Shown here in pieces: positions 18,803-28,027 of a DNA stretch of 64,000 nucleotides. The notes beneath the pieces are model-generated. The model was not told where the DNA came from. It worked only from the letters and a program-made list of their open reading frames with translations, and searched no databases. The position numbers and the translations under genes are program-made. The DNA is from Candidatus Hydrogenedentota bacterium (GTDB lineage: Bacteria; Hydrogenedentota; Hydrogenedentia; Hydrogenedentales; CAILVY01), in assembly GCA_903837785.1 (NCBI GenBank), contig CAILVY010000192.1, positions 1-64,000 of the forward strand, written 5' to 3'. The first letter of the stretch is position 1; each line of letters opens with the position of its first letter.

Positions 18803-20254
18803 CTACTTTGCGGTCGGCGCGGCCGCATCGTCCGGCAGGACCTCAATCTTGAGGTTTCCGATAATAGGGATGAGTTTGGCCTGCTTGAGGAGATCCCCTT
18901 CCGCGAGCTTGATATGGGTGACGTCGGCCAGCGCCTGATCGAAGGTGGGGTCCACCTCGATCCACTTGCCCACCCAGACTTTGGCCCACTGATGGAAATA
19001 GAATCCGGGTTGGCCGCCCGCGACGTAGATCAGGCCGGCCACTTCCTGCGCGGGCAACCCGATGGCCCGGGCCAGGCCGATGAACAGAATGCTGTGCTCC
19101 GTGCAGTCCCCTTCCATGCTGGAAAGCACCTCGAGCGCATTTGTCAGGCGCGCAGAGAACGTGCTGCGCATGTTTTCATTCACCCAGGCGCACAGTTTCC
19201 TCGATATCGCCATCGAGTCGGTTTCGTCTCCGACGATTTCCTTCGCTTTCGCGATCAACTTGGGATCGTCGCTCTGAACAAAGACTGTCGGCTTCGTCCA
19301 GCGGAGCAACTGCTCGTCCTGAATGGGTAGTTTCGCCGTCGCGAAGCCGTCCATGCGGATGCGCGTGGCGTGGAAGTCAAAGGCGTCACCGGCAGCGGCG
19401 ATGGACTGGCGATCGTCGTTGAAAAGATGATCGGGGCCGAGCGGGCCGTGCAGGCGCAAATGGATGGACGCGCGGTCGCGCGGCTTTTCTATCGGCTTGT
19501 CGATCATGGCCGCATTGGACACAATCACGTCGTTCTTATAGTCGACGTCCTTGGCGCGCACCTCAGGTTCGATGCGCATGGTTATGTTGCCCGCGATGTT
19601 GTCTTCGAGTTTCGTTCCGTTCTCGGCCACATAGCTGATCGAGTCGATGCCGATGAGATCCATCGAGGTCTTGATCTTGTAGACTTTCGAGGGGATGCCG
19701 TCGAGAACGCGCTCCTCGATGGCGACAATGTGGCTGACGCCCGAAATCTCGCGCTGATACATGGGCTCAAACGTGGTGAAATTGAGCATGTCGCCGACTT
19801 GCGGCTTGCCGCGCACCCAGCGGGCGTGCTTGACGGCGTCCGCCAGTGATTCCTGCGGTTTGGGCAACCGTTGCTCGCGCGTATTGCCGCCCACAGTGCT
19901 TATCAGCACGAGGCCGTCGCCTTCGACATGGGCGTTGAACTCAGACTGGCCCGCATGCTCGGTCACTTTGGACTCGATGGAGACCAGGCCGCCTTCCGGC
20001 GCATACGTGCGCCTCGAGAAGATGTGGATGTCCTGTTTCACCCCGGACATGTTGACCTGGAATCGGGCGTCCTCGATGTGGAGTATGGCGCCTTGGCTGT
20101 CCTTCTGCAGCGATTCCATGGCGTAACCGGCCTTCTGGCCATTGAGGTACACGCCGTACCAGTTGTCGCCGAGGAGCGGCTCGATGTTGAGGTCCTGCGC
20201 CACCAGCAGGCGTGGAAACAGGGACAGGGTAACCATGAGAATCACTCGCCTCAT
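18803..20254 (-). CDS. Exported transglutaminase-like protein
   Basis: A 483-residue protein. The start at 20254, after GGAG, gives a signal peptide (MRRVILMVTLSLFPRLLVAQ). The C-terminal domain is transglutaminase-like (papain fold). Its catalytic Cys is in MEGDCTEHSILFIGLARAIG (about residue 385), followed by His in FYFHQWAKVWV and Asp in EVDPTFDQ, so the triad is complete. The N-terminal 300 residues are beta-rich and lack a known motif. Such proteins are periplasmic peptidases or amidotransferases of unknown substrate. Confidence 0.75.
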   Translation of the reverse strand: MRRVILMVTLSLFPRLLVAQDLNIEPLLGDNWYGVYLNGQKAGYAMESLQKDSQGAILHIEDARFQVNMSGVKQDIHIFSRRTYAPEGGLVSIESKVTEHAGQSEFNAHVEGDGLVLISTVGGNTREQRLPKPQESLADAVKHARWVRGKPQVGDMLNFTTFEPMYQREISGVSHIVAIEERVLDGIPSKVYKIKTSMDLIGIDSISYVAENGTKLEDNIAGNITMRIEPEVRAKDVDYKNDVIVSNAAMIDKPIEKPRDRASIHLRLHGPLGPDHLFNDDRQSIAAAGDAFDFHATRIRMDGFATAKLPIQDEQLLRWTKPTVFVQSDDPKLIAKAKEIVGDETDSMAISRKLCAWVNENMRSTFSARLTNALEVLSSMEGDCTEHSILFIGLARAIGLPAQEVAGLIYVAGGQPGFYFHQWAKVWVGKWIEVDPTFDQALADVTHIKLAEGDLLKQAKLIPIIGNLKIEVLPDDAAAPTAK

Positions 20255-20334
20255 TCGTTTGATCTCCGAAAGTGTGCTGCGTTTTGCCCGGCGGCACGCA
20301 TGGAGCGAACCCGTGAAACGGCGCGGCGCCGTTG

Positions 20335-20592
20335 TCACAAGCGCTTGAGCCAGGCCTGAAGCTCCGGCGCGCGCGTATCATTGTGCATCGTCTGCATTTT
20401 GTTTGCCAGGATGCGCGCCTCGCGGATACGGCCCAGCTTGCCCAGGCACCGGACCCGCCCGTAGAGAATGTCGGGATGATTGGGATAGGCCTGATCCAAC
20501 TCTTCGAGCAAGCGGTCCGCCTCGGCAATACGTCCATCCTTGAACAATTGCTTGGCACGGCTGTATTTATCACGAATGTCGGCGTCAAACAT
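20335..20592 (-). CDS. Small TPR-repeat protein
   Basis: An 85-residue protein with about two tetratricopeptide repeats (AKQLFKDGRIAEADRLLEELDQAYPNHPD, then ILYGRVRCLGKLGRIREARILA). No signal peptide is visible, so it is probably a cytoplasmic protein-protein adaptor. It lies 22 bp downstream of asnB and is likely in the same transcript. Function unknown. Confidence 0.7.
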   Translation of the reverse strand: MFDADIRDKYSRAKQLFKDGRIAEADRLLEELDQAYPNHPDILYGRVRCLGKLGRIREARILANKMQTMHNDTRAPELQAWLKRL

Positions 20593-20614
20593 GGCGCATA
20601 CCCACTGCCCCCAT

Positions 20615-22501
20615 TTATACGCGAAGCGGCCGATCAGTTTCCAGATTGCGCAGCCAATGCTCGAAGATCAGCACGCTCCAGAGGGCGTGTCCCAGGTCTT
20701 CCCGGCCGGAGACGTGCCGGGTGAGCAGCACCTCGAGGGAATCGCGTTTCAGATGGGAAACGCATCGCGCCTGGGCGCCGAGCACGGCCTCCCGGAAGTG
20801 GCCGCAAAGCGCCTCCCGAAACCAGCGCTGGATGGGAACAGCAAAACCCTGTTTGCGTTGTGCGAGCAGTTCCGGCGGGAGCAACCCGCGCAAGGCATGC
20901 TTGGCCAGGCGTTTGGAAACCCCGGCCGCGCATTTGAGCGCGAACGGCACCGTGGCCGCGAATTCGACCGCCCGGTGATCCAGCAGGGGCACGCGCACCT
21001 CCAGGCCGTGTGCCATGCTCATGCGGTCCACTTTTGTCAGGATGTCGTCGGGGAGGTACATGGACGTATCGACGTACAGCATGCGGTCCGCTTCGCCGAG
21101 GCCGGCGGCCCGGGCATAGTGTTCGGCATAGCGGTCGAGCGGCCCGGCATTCACGGCGGCCTGAAATTCCGGCGTGTAAAGGCCCGCGCGCACGTCCGGC
21201 GCCAGGCACGTCAGGCGCCGCCGAAAACTCTCTTGTGGAGACAAGAAGCTGTCCGCATGGAAACGCCGGAGTTTGTTAAAGCGGGGCGACTCAGGCAGGC
21301 AGTCCAATCCCGCCTGTGCCAGGCGGCGCAACGCATACGGCACGCGCCGATACTGGGCCACTTGAAGATTCCGGTGGGCCCATGAGTAGCCCGCGAAGAG
21401 TTCGTCGCCTCCATCGCCTGACAGTGCCACAGTAACCGACTGCCGGGCCACCTGCGACACAAGCCACGTGGGCAAAGCCGAAGAATCGGCGAACGGCTCG
21501 CCGAAGTGGGCCGAGAAACGGGCGGCCAGATCCGCCATCTCGGGACGGAGCATGCACTCCGTGTGGTCCGTGGCAAAGCGGGCCGCGGCAATGCGCGCAT
21601 AGCGGAGTTCGTCAGCATGGGCATCGTCGAACCCGATGCTGAAGGTCTTGATCGGCCGCGCGGATTGGCGCGCCAGCATTCCGACCACGGCCGAAGAATC
21701 GAGCCCGCCGCTCAGGAAAGCCCCCAAGGGCACATCGCTCACCTGCTGCAGCCGGACGGCGTCTTCGAGCAGTGCCCGCCACGCTTCCGCGGCGGTTTCG
21801 AGACGCCATCCGGGGTCCACGGCATACTCCAGACGCCAGTAGCGCTCGCGGGAAACGACGCCATCTTCGACCACGAGCTGTTCGCCGGGCAGCAACTTGA
21901 AGACGTCTTTGAACGCCGTGTCCGGCGCCGGAATGTAGAGATAGGCGAAGAACGCGTCAAGCGCGGCGGGATTCAACTCGCCGGGGATGAACCCGGCGCG
22001 GCGCAGCGCGTTCAATTCCGAGGCGAAGGCGAATGTCCCGTTGTGGCGGGTATAGAAGAGCGGCTTGATGCCCAGGCGGTCGCGGACAAGCAACAGACGC
22101 CGGCGCTCCGTATCGTACAGCGCATAGGCGAACATGCCGTTGAAGCGCTGGACGGCGCGGTCGCCCCACCGGCGGTGGGCTTCCAGCAGCACCTCCGTGT
22201 CGCATTGCGTCAGAAACTTGGCGCCGAGCGCGGCCAATTCAGCGCGCAGTTCACGGAAGTTGTATAGCTCGCCGTTGAACGACACCACGAAGCGGCCGTC
22301 GGCGCTTTGCATGGGCTGATGGCCCGCCGGCGTCGGATCGAGGATGCTGAGGCGGCGGTGGGCAAGCCCGGCCGGGCCCTGATGCCACATCCCCGCGTCG
22401 TCCGGCCCGCGGTGCGCGAGGGCGGCCTGGAGATTCTCGAGCACGCCGGGATTCGCGGGGCGCTCCGGATCGAGGTGGATGAATCCGCCGATGCCGCACA
22501 T
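20615..22501 (-). CDS. asnB: Asparagine synthase (glutamine-hydrolysing)
   Basis: A 628-residue class II glutamine amidotransferase. Met1 is followed by the catalytic Cys2 (MCGIGGFIHL). The glutaminase domain has LAHRRLSILD and FNGELYNF. The synthetase domain has the PP-loop LSGGLDSS (about residue 258) and SGDGGDELFAGY. It either makes asparagine or, as often in polysaccharide clusters, amidates a sugar acid. Here it lies 3 bp downstream of two glycosyltransferases, which favours a surface-polymer role. Confidence 0.9.
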   Translation of the reverse strand: MCGIGGFIHLDPERPANPGVLENLQAALAHRGPDDAGMWHQGPAGLAHRRLSILDPTPAGHQPMQSADGRFVVSFNGELYNFRELRAELAALGAKFLTQCDTEVLLEAHRRWGDRAVQRFNGMFAYALYDTERRRLLLVRDRLGIKPLFYTRHNGTFAFASELNALRRAGFIPGELNPAALDAFFAYLYIPAPDTAFKDVFKLLPGEQLVVEDGVVSRERYWRLEYAVDPGWRLETAAEAWRALLEDAVRLQQVSDVPLGAFLSGGLDSSAVVGMLARQSARPIKTFSIGFDDAHADELRYARIAAARFATDHTECMLRPEMADLAARFSAHFGEPFADSSALPTWLVSQVARQSVTVALSGDGGDELFAGYSWAHRNLQVAQYRRVPYALRRLAQAGLDCLPESPRFNKLRRFHADSFLSPQESFRRRLTCLAPDVRAGLYTPEFQAAVNAGPLDRYAEHYARAAGLGEADRMLYVDTSMYLPDDILTKVDRMSMAHGLEVRVPLLDHRAVEFAATVPFALKCAAGVSKRLAKHALRGLLPPELLAQRKQGFAVPIQRWFREALCGHFREAVLGAQARCVSHLKRDSLEVLLTRHVSGREDLGHALWSVLIFEHWLRNLETDRPLRV

Positions 22502-22504
22502 GGC

Positions 22505-23635
22505 TCAGACCCGCCGTGGCCGTTTACGTTCAAGCAACTCCAGATACAGATCGCGATGGCGTCTTACCAGGGCGTCCAGCGGGAGGTTCTCGCGCACCCA
22601 GCGCGCGGCCGCGCTTCCCACGCGTCGGCATGCTTCAGGATTTTCAAGAAACCACCCGACTGCGCCCGCAAACGCTCTTGGATCGCGCGAGGTCACGAGC
22701 TTGCCCGTTTCCCCGTCGCGGATGAGTTCCTTGATGCCGCCGACGGCCGGCGCCACCACCGGTTTGCCCGCGGCCATCGATTCGATCAGAGCGTTCGGAA
22801 ATCCTTCCATCTTCGACGTGAGCACGGAAACGTCCATGGCGCCGTAGAGTTCCGCCATCTCACTGGCCGTGGAGAAGCGATGAAAATGCGTTTCCAGCCC
22901 GCGCCGGATCACCATCTCGCCGATATGCTCGAGCAACGGCCCATTGCCGATCAGAAAGAAATGAACGTCGTGCCCGCGCTCGATCAACATACCCGCCATA
23001 TTCACGAACAGCGCATGATCCTTCACTGGACTGAAATTGGCAACCATCCCGACGATGTGTCCCTTGGAAGGCAGGGCGAAGCGGCGGCGCAGTTCCGGAT
23101 TCGGCGCGGGACACGCGAACGCGCGGGCATCAATCCCGTTGGGAATAACCCGGAAGAGCGACGGCTCCGTGCCCTCCTGCCGGAGGGCATATTCCGCGAC
23201 GGCGCGGCTGTTGGCGACGATGCAGTCCACGTGTCTGTTCCCCAGCCGCTGCATGTAGCGGTGCCGCCGGCGCTGCCAGGTCGCGAGTTCACGACGGCTC
23301 GAGACGATCACGGGGACGCCCGCGCGTTTTGCCGCCCGGTGCGCAAAATAGTCGAAGCCGAAGAGAAACGTGTGCACGATTTGCGGGCGATGTCCCCGGA
23401 AAAACTCGAAGAGGCGCCGGCCCACCCGGAAATCCCATCCGCTTCGCGCGTCAAGAATGTGGACGCGGGAGCAGATCCGGCGTGCCTCTCCGATCAAGGC
23501 GCCGCTGCTCCGCGTGCAAATCAGGGATATCTCGAACTCGTCGGCCAGGCCGCCCATGAGGTGAATCAACTGGCGCTCCGTCCCGCCCACTTTCATGGTG
23601 GGAATCACAAAGGCGATATGTGCCCGCACGCTCAT
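22505..23635 (-). CDS. Family 4 glycosyltransferase
   Basis: A 376-residue GT-B glycosyltransferase. The start at 23635, overlapping the upstream gene by 4 bp, gives the typical MSVRAHIAFVIPTMKVGGTERQL N-terminus; the longer frame upstream reads into the previous gene. The sugar-nucleotide site includes NGIDARAF, VANFSPVKDH and the EX7E motif EGFPNALIE. It is presumed to add a sugar to a cell-surface glycan in the cytoplasm. Donor and acceptor unknown. Confidence 0.85.
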   Translation of the reverse strand: MSVRAHIAFVIPTMKVGGTERQLIHLMGGLADEFEISLICTRSSGALIGEARRICSRVHILDARSGWDFRVGRRLFEFFRGHRPQIVHTFLFGFDYFAHRAAKRAGVPVIVSSRRELATWQRRRHRYMQRLGNRHVDCIVANSRAVAEYALRQEGTEPSLFRVIPNGIDARAFACPAPNPELRRRFALPSKGHIVGMVANFSPVKDHALFVNMAGMLIERGHDVHFFLIGNGPLLEHIGEMVIRRGLETHFHRFSTASEMAELYGAMDVSVLTSKMEGFPNALIESMAAGKPVVAPAVGGIKELIRDGETGKLVTSRDPRAFAGAVGWFLENPEACRRVGSAAARWVRENLPLDALVRRHRDLYLELLERKRPRRV

Positions 23636-24681
23636 GACAACTCCCGGAGCCATGCGAGCAGCCGCGGCGCGGCCGCGCGCAGGGAATAGCGTTCCTCGAC
23701 TGTGGCGCGGGCCGCTTCGCCGATCCGAGTTCGGAGTCCCGGCTCCCGCAACCGCTCGATGGCCGCCTGCCATTCTTCCGGGCCCTCCGCCAGGAAGCCG
23801 TTTTCCCCGTCACGAATAAAATCGAGCACCGCGCCGAACGGCGTGGCAATGCAGGGAACGCCACAGGCCATGCAAAGCAACGCCTTGAGGGCGCACTTGC
23901 CGCGTGTCCAGTCATCCTTGAACTGCGGCACGAGCCCCACGGAGAAGCGGCGGATTTCATCCACTTCCGTTTCGAACGTCCACGGGCGGACCGCATCCTG
24001 CCGGACACGAAGCTGGGCGGGATCCGCGCCGATCAGCGACAGGTCGCCGTTCGGGCAGGACTCAAGCACGCCGGCGATCAGGTTCAGCGAAGGCGTCGTG
24101 CCGGGCGAGCCGATCCAGCCGATCCGGAAGGATTCGGATGTATCCGCGGGCGGGGAGAATCGCTCCGTGTCCACCACCGTGGGAAAGCACTCGACTCGCC
24201 CCGCAAACCGCCGGGCCTGGGCGCTCAGCCAGGGATTGCCCGCGAGAACAAGATCCGCCGCCGACAGAATCCGCTCGATCTGGCCGCGGTCTTCCAGGAG
24301 GCGCCACGGTGGCCGGAGCGGGTGGGGCGGCGCGAGATGCATCGCATCATCCACGTCATAGATCAATCGGCGGGCGCTGCACCGCAGCAATCCCGGCATG
24401 CCGCGCAGATAGGCGGTCATAATGGCCTTCTGAAGGAACACGGCATCGTAGCGCCGGCCGGAGAGTATCTGCATCAGCCGCCGGGGGGTTTCGTGGGCGT
24501 GATACCAGAACGGGCGCCGGCTCCGTTGCGGCCCGGTGAACGACTGCCACTCCGTCTCGTTCAACGGAGCGGCAACCGTGCAGTGCACGCCATTCGCCTG
24601 GAGGAAGGGCAGAAACTGCAGCACACGATAGCGGGGGCTCGCCGCATTCCCGGGATAAAGCGTCAGGAACAATACACGCAT
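23632..24681 (-). CDS. Glycosyltransferase (GT4-like)
   Basis: A 349-residue GT-B type protein. The N-terminus MRVLFLTLYPGNAASPRYRV is followed by DVDDAMHL, a central VVDTERFSPP and GWIGSPGTTPSL, and a C-terminal acceptor/donor region with GVPCIATPFGA. A classical EX7E is not obvious, so the donor site is divergent. It overlaps the next gene by 4 bp; asnB follows. Together they form a small polysaccharide module without recognisable export genes in the window. Confidence 0.8.
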   Translation of the reverse strand: MRVLFLTLYPGNAASPRYRVLQFLPFLQANGVHCTVAAPLNETEWQSFTGPQRSRRPFWYHAHETPRRLMQILSGRRYDAVFLQKAIMTAYLRGMPGLLRCSARRLIYDVDDAMHLAPPHPLRPPWRLLEDRGQIERILSAADLVLAGNPWLSAQARRFAGRVECFPTVVDTERFSPPADTSESFRIGWIGSPGTTPSLNLIAGVLESCPNGDLSLIGADPAQLRVRQDAVRPWTFETEVDEIRRFSVGLVPQFKDDWTRGKCALKALLCMACGVPCIATPFGAVLDFIRDGENGFLAEGPEEWQAAIERLREPGLRTRIGEAARATVEERYSLRAAAPRLLAWLRELS

Positions 24682-24717
24682 CGGATCAGTCCCGCGGCAT
24701 GGCTCGTGTCACGCCAG

Positions 24718-26052
24718 TCATCGTTTTTTGCCCGGTGCTGCCTTCTTCGCCGGCGGCTTCTTCGGAAGGGGGGCAGGTTTCATCTTCGCATTCTTCTTGG
24801 CTGGCGCAGCCTTGCGTGCCGGCTTCCCGGCAGCCGCTTTGGACGGCGGCTTCTTCTCCGCGGGCGCGCCGTTGGCAGTGGCACGGGCGTACGACTTGCC
24901 GGACAGGATGCTCGCGCGCTGTTTCTCGCTGAGGGGCGCGCGATACCCGGAATCATCGTCGTCATGCGCGATTGTCGCGAACCGCTCGCGAATCGGGTGG
25001 GCCTCGAACCATCGGAGCATGGGCTCGCATACTTCGCGCGCGCCCTCGCGGCTGAACGCGAGGTCGCAATGATCATAGTCTTCGACACAGCCGTTGTCCT
25101 TGGACAGGACCAGGATGCGCTTGTCGTCGTGCGGCAGCATGTCGATGAACTGCTGGCCGCGCGCGGACGGCACGAAGGGGTCGCGCTTTGCGAAGATCGC
25201 CAGCAGCGGCGTGCGCAGCCGCGACAGCGAGGCCGCGACGTCCAACTGGTCGTTCTTCACCCGGAAGACCTGATGATTGAGGCAGAAGGCGATCTCCGAG
25301 AGAACGCGGGGCGGCGGGTTTTCGAGCATGCTGACGTAATGGCCCGTGTTCAGTTTCGGATGCGCGTTGGCCAGATTGATTGGAAAGAGCGCCAGTCCGA
25401 CATGGAACAGGCGGGCAATGGGCACGAAACCGCGCATGAGATTGCCCGCAGCCTGCGGGAACAGCCGTGCAAAGGCCGCAACCACCGCGGGAACGCGCGC
25501 GGTGGCGCCTTCAAATCCGATGGGCGCGCCAAGCGTCACCCCGCTCTCGATATATGCGCCGCCATGTTCGAGTTCATAGGCATAGAGCAAAAGGCCGCCC
25601 AGCGAATGGCCCACCCAATGGACGCGGGTGTATCCCGTAGCCCTGCGAATGTACTGGATGGCGTCGGGGACGTCCCGCAGCAAGTAGTCGTCGATGGATA
25701 CATCGGCGAAGCTCTTCTCGAAAGGCGGGACCGAGGAGCGTGTTCCCCGGAGGTCGATAGTCCAGCAGTCGTATCCCCGTTCCCGGAAATAGTCGACCAT
25801 GCTGTGATCGTCGGGACAGAGGAAGTTGTTCTGGTTGGAGTTGAATCCATGCACAAAGAGAATGGGCTCTCCTTCGGTCCGTCCCTTGCGGTAGCGGCAG
25901 AGGCGCAGCCGCCACAAGTCGCGCGTGATCAGCGTGTGCACCTCGTTCGTGCGCAAGTGCTCGACGTACATGGCGGAGAGAATCGCCCAGTAGGCCAGAA
26001 GCACCGCGATCAGAACCACCGCCGACCCCAGCATTGCCCAGAACAAAGTCAT
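24718..26052 (-). CDS. Membrane-anchored alpha/beta hydrolase with Lys/Ala/Pro-rich tail
   Basis: A 444-residue protein. An N-terminal transmembrane segment (residues 1-28) precedes an alpha/beta-hydrolase domain resembling PHA synthase/lipase types: oxyanion-region FVHGFNSNQN, nucleophile elbow GHSLGG, an Asp in AKRDPFVP and a His in EDYDHCDLAF. The last 50 or so residues are almost only Lys, Ala and Pro (AEKKPPSK, KKPPAKKAAPGKKR), like a histone-H1 tail. This tail is not part of the hydrolase family. The gene overlaps the end of uvrC by 4 bp (ATGA). The substrate is probably an ester or polyester; unknown. Confidence 0.75.
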   Translation of the reverse strand: MTLFWAMLGSAVVLIAVLLAYWAILSAMYVEHLRTNEVHTLITRDLWRLRLCRYRKGRTEGEPILFVHGFNSNQNNFLCPDDHSMVDYFRERGYDCWTIDLRGTRSSVPPFEKSFADVSIDDYLLRDVPDAIQYIRRATGYTRVHWVGHSLGGLLLYAYELEHGGAYIESGVTLGAPIGFEGATARVPAVVAAFARLFPQAAGNLMRGFVPIARLFHVGLALFPINLANAHPKLNTGHYVSMLENPPPRVLSEIAFCLNHQVFRVKNDQLDVAASLSRLRTPLLAIFAKRDPFVPSARGQQFIDMLPHDDKRILVLSKDNGCVEDYDHCDLAFSREGAREVCEPMLRWFEAHPIRERFATIAHDDDDSGYRAPLSEKQRASILSGKSYARATANGAPAEKKPPSKAAAGKPARKAAPAKKNAKMKPAPLPKKPPAKKAAPGKKR

Positions 26053-27929
26053 GACGCACCTCCCTGAAGGAACTCGTGCACCGCGCGCGCCAGCTTCTCA
26101 TTGAAGCCCGGGAGCGCCGCGATGTCTTCCACGGACGCACCCCCTATTTTGGCAACCGAGCCGAGCGCATTCAAGAGCGTTCGCGCGCGCGCAGGACCCA
26201 CGCCCGGCACCGCCGTGAGCACGGTCTGCAGCGTGGCCTTGGCCCGCCGCTTGCGGTGATGCGTGATGGCGAAGCGGTGGGCCTCGTCCCGGATGCGGGC
26301 CAGGAGCAGAATCACCGGCCCGTTCTGAGGGAGGATAATCGGATTCGCACGGCCGGGCGTGAAGAGGCGTTCCATCGTGTGCGCGCCTTCCTTCTCGGGA
26401 TGCGCCTTCGCGATGGCGATATGCGGCAAATCCTCGATGCCCAGGTCCCTGAACAGGGCCGTGGCCACGCCAAGCTGCCCGCGGCCCCCATCGATCAGGG
26501 CCAAGTCCGGCAGATCGTCCTCTTCGATGGCCCGCGTGTAGCGCCGCATCAGGGCCTCGCGCATGCTCGCGAAATCATCCTGCCCCTCGACAGCGCGCAT
26601 CGTGAAATGGCGGTACCGCGACTTGTCCGGACGACCATCCTGAAACACAACCATCGAGGCGACTGTGTTGCCCCCCTGGATGGTTGAAATGTCGAAGCAC
26701 TCGATGCGGTGCGGCGCGCGGGGAAGGCTGAGCGCCGCCTTGACCTGCTCGGCCAGGTCGCGGTTGGCTTTCTCGGCCAGGCGCTTCTCCTCGAAACCGC
26801 GGCGGGCGTTCTTGTGGGCCAGCTCAACGAGCGAACGCTTTTCACCGCGCTTCGGGCACGCGATTTCGACTCTGGCGCCGCGCTGATCCGACAGTACTTC
26901 GCCGAGCGCGTCCGCGTCTTCGAGGTCAACGGGCAAAAGCACTTCATCCGGGATAAGCGGGGCCTCCGCGTAGTATTGAAGGAGAAACGAGCTGAGCAAC
27001 TCGTCCAGCGGCATTTCACAATGCTCGAAGGAGTACCCTTTCCCCCCGATCATCTTGCCGCCGCGATAGAAGAGGGCCTGGATCTCCGTGAAAGGCCCTT
27101 CCGTGTGCAGGCCGAACACATCCCGATCGTCCGACGTCGGCGAGGTGACCGCGTGTTGCCGTTCGAGCATGCCGCGCAAGTCGTAGAGGCGATCCCGCAA
27201 AACCGCGGCCTGCTCGAACTCCAGTTCTTCGGCATGCCGCGCGATGTCTTCGCGCAACGTGTTCTCCAATTCGTTGCTGCGGCCTTCGAGGACCATGATG
27301 GCCTGGTCCACGACCTCGTGATAGGCGTCGCGGCTAATGTGCCCGACGCATGGCGCGCTGCACAGCTTCATCTGATAATAGAGGCACGGCCGCGTGCGGT
27401 TGTTGAGCACGTGATCCGAGCACAGGCGCAACGGGAAAAGGCGCTGCAGTTGCCGGAGCGTTTGCCGCACCGCCCCCGCGCTGTGATACGGGCCGAAATA
27501 GCGCGCTCCGTCCTTCCTGAACCGGCGCACGACCGTGATGCGCGGGAAGTCCTGGCGCGCGTCGATCCGCAGGCTGATGTACGTCTTGTCGTCGCGCAGC
27601 CGGATGTTGTAGCGCGGTTTGTATTGCTTGATCAGGCTGTTCTCGAGCAACAGCGCTTCTTTCTCGTTGCTCGTGAGCAGGAAATCAATCTTGGCGACCC
27701 GCCGCATCAGGAACTTGACGCTGTAGCGCGAGTCGCTCTCGTTGAGATAGCCGCGCAGGCGCGCGCGAAGATTCTTCGCTTTCCCCACATAGATGGGCCG
27801 CTCCTTGGCATCGAGCATAATGTAGCAGCCGGGAAGCGATGGCGCTTCCGAAACGTCGAACCCGGCCAGGAAGTCTGCGCCTTCCGCGCGTTCCTTCGGC
27901 GCCTGCGTTATGTCCTGAGACTCTGCCAT
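26049..27929 (-). CDS. uvrC: UvrABC excinuclease subunit C
   Basis: A 626-residue dual-incision nuclease of nucleotide excision repair. It has a GIY-YIG domain (GCYIMLDAKERPIYVGKAKNLR) with a Cys-rich UvrC motif (CLYYQMKLCSAPC), a UVR domain for UvrB contact (ELEFEQAAVLRDRLYDL), an RNase H-like C-nuclease domain (FDISTIQGGNTVASM, LIDGGRGQL) and tandem helix-hairpin-helix at the C-terminus. I prefer the ATG at 27929 over an upstream TTG at 27950. A TATACT box ends 6-7 bp before it, so the mRNA may be leaderless. Confidence 0.93.
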   Translation of the reverse strand: MAESQDITQAPKERAEGADFLAGFDVSEAPSLPGCYIMLDAKERPIYVGKAKNLRARLRGYLNESDSRYSVKFLMRRVAKIDFLLTSNEKEALLLENSLIKQYKPRYNIRLRDDKTYISLRIDARQDFPRITVVRRFRKDGARYFGPYHSAGAVRQTLRQLQRLFPLRLCSDHVLNNRTRPCLYYQMKLCSAPCVGHISRDAYHEVVDQAIMVLEGRSNELENTLREDIARHAEELEFEQAAVLRDRLYDLRGMLERQHAVTSPTSDDRDVFGLHTEGPFTEIQALFYRGGKMIGGKGYSFEHCEMPLDELLSSFLLQYYAEAPLIPDEVLLPVDLEDADALGEVLSDQRGARVEIACPKRGEKRSLVELAHKNARRGFEEKRLAEKANRDLAEQVKAALSLPRAPHRIECFDISTIQGGNTVASMVVFQDGRPDKSRYRHFTMRAVEGQDDFASMREALMRRYTRAIEEDDLPDLALIDGGRGQLGVATALFRDLGIEDLPHIAIAKAHPEKEGAHTMERLFTPGRANPIILPQNGPVILLLARIRDEAHRFAITHHRKRRAKATLQTVLTAVPGVGPARARTLLNALGSVAKIGGASVEDIAALPGFNEKLARAVHEFLQGGAS

Positions 27930-27935
27930 CAGGCC

Positions 27936-27983
27936 AGTATAGCATTTCAAAAATAGAGTGGTCTCTGCACAGTCTGCTATATT
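27936..27983. promoter_or_regulatory. Back-to-back extended -10 promoters between uvrC and the membrane protein gene
   Basis: On the - strand, TGC-TATACT (-10 at 27936-27941) would start transcription at about 27929, exactly the uvrC ATG. On the + strand, TGC-TATATT (-10 at 27978-27983) faces the 28028 gene with a leader of about 40 nt. Neither has a good -35 box, which fits extended -10 promoters. Confidence 0.4.
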
Positions 27984-28027
27984 CTCTCGAGAAGGGACTG
28001 TGTAAGGCCCGGAGAGCAGGGGTTGGG

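Noticed and set aside
20615-24681. Exosortase-type polysaccharide cluster
   Set aside because: asnB plus glycosyltransferases can accompany exosortase, but no exosortase, PEP-CTERM or Wzx/Wzy gene is present in the window.
24322-26067. A 581-codon + strand frame
   Set aside because: It overlaps the glycosyltransferase and hydrolase genes in antisense and shows no fold signatures.
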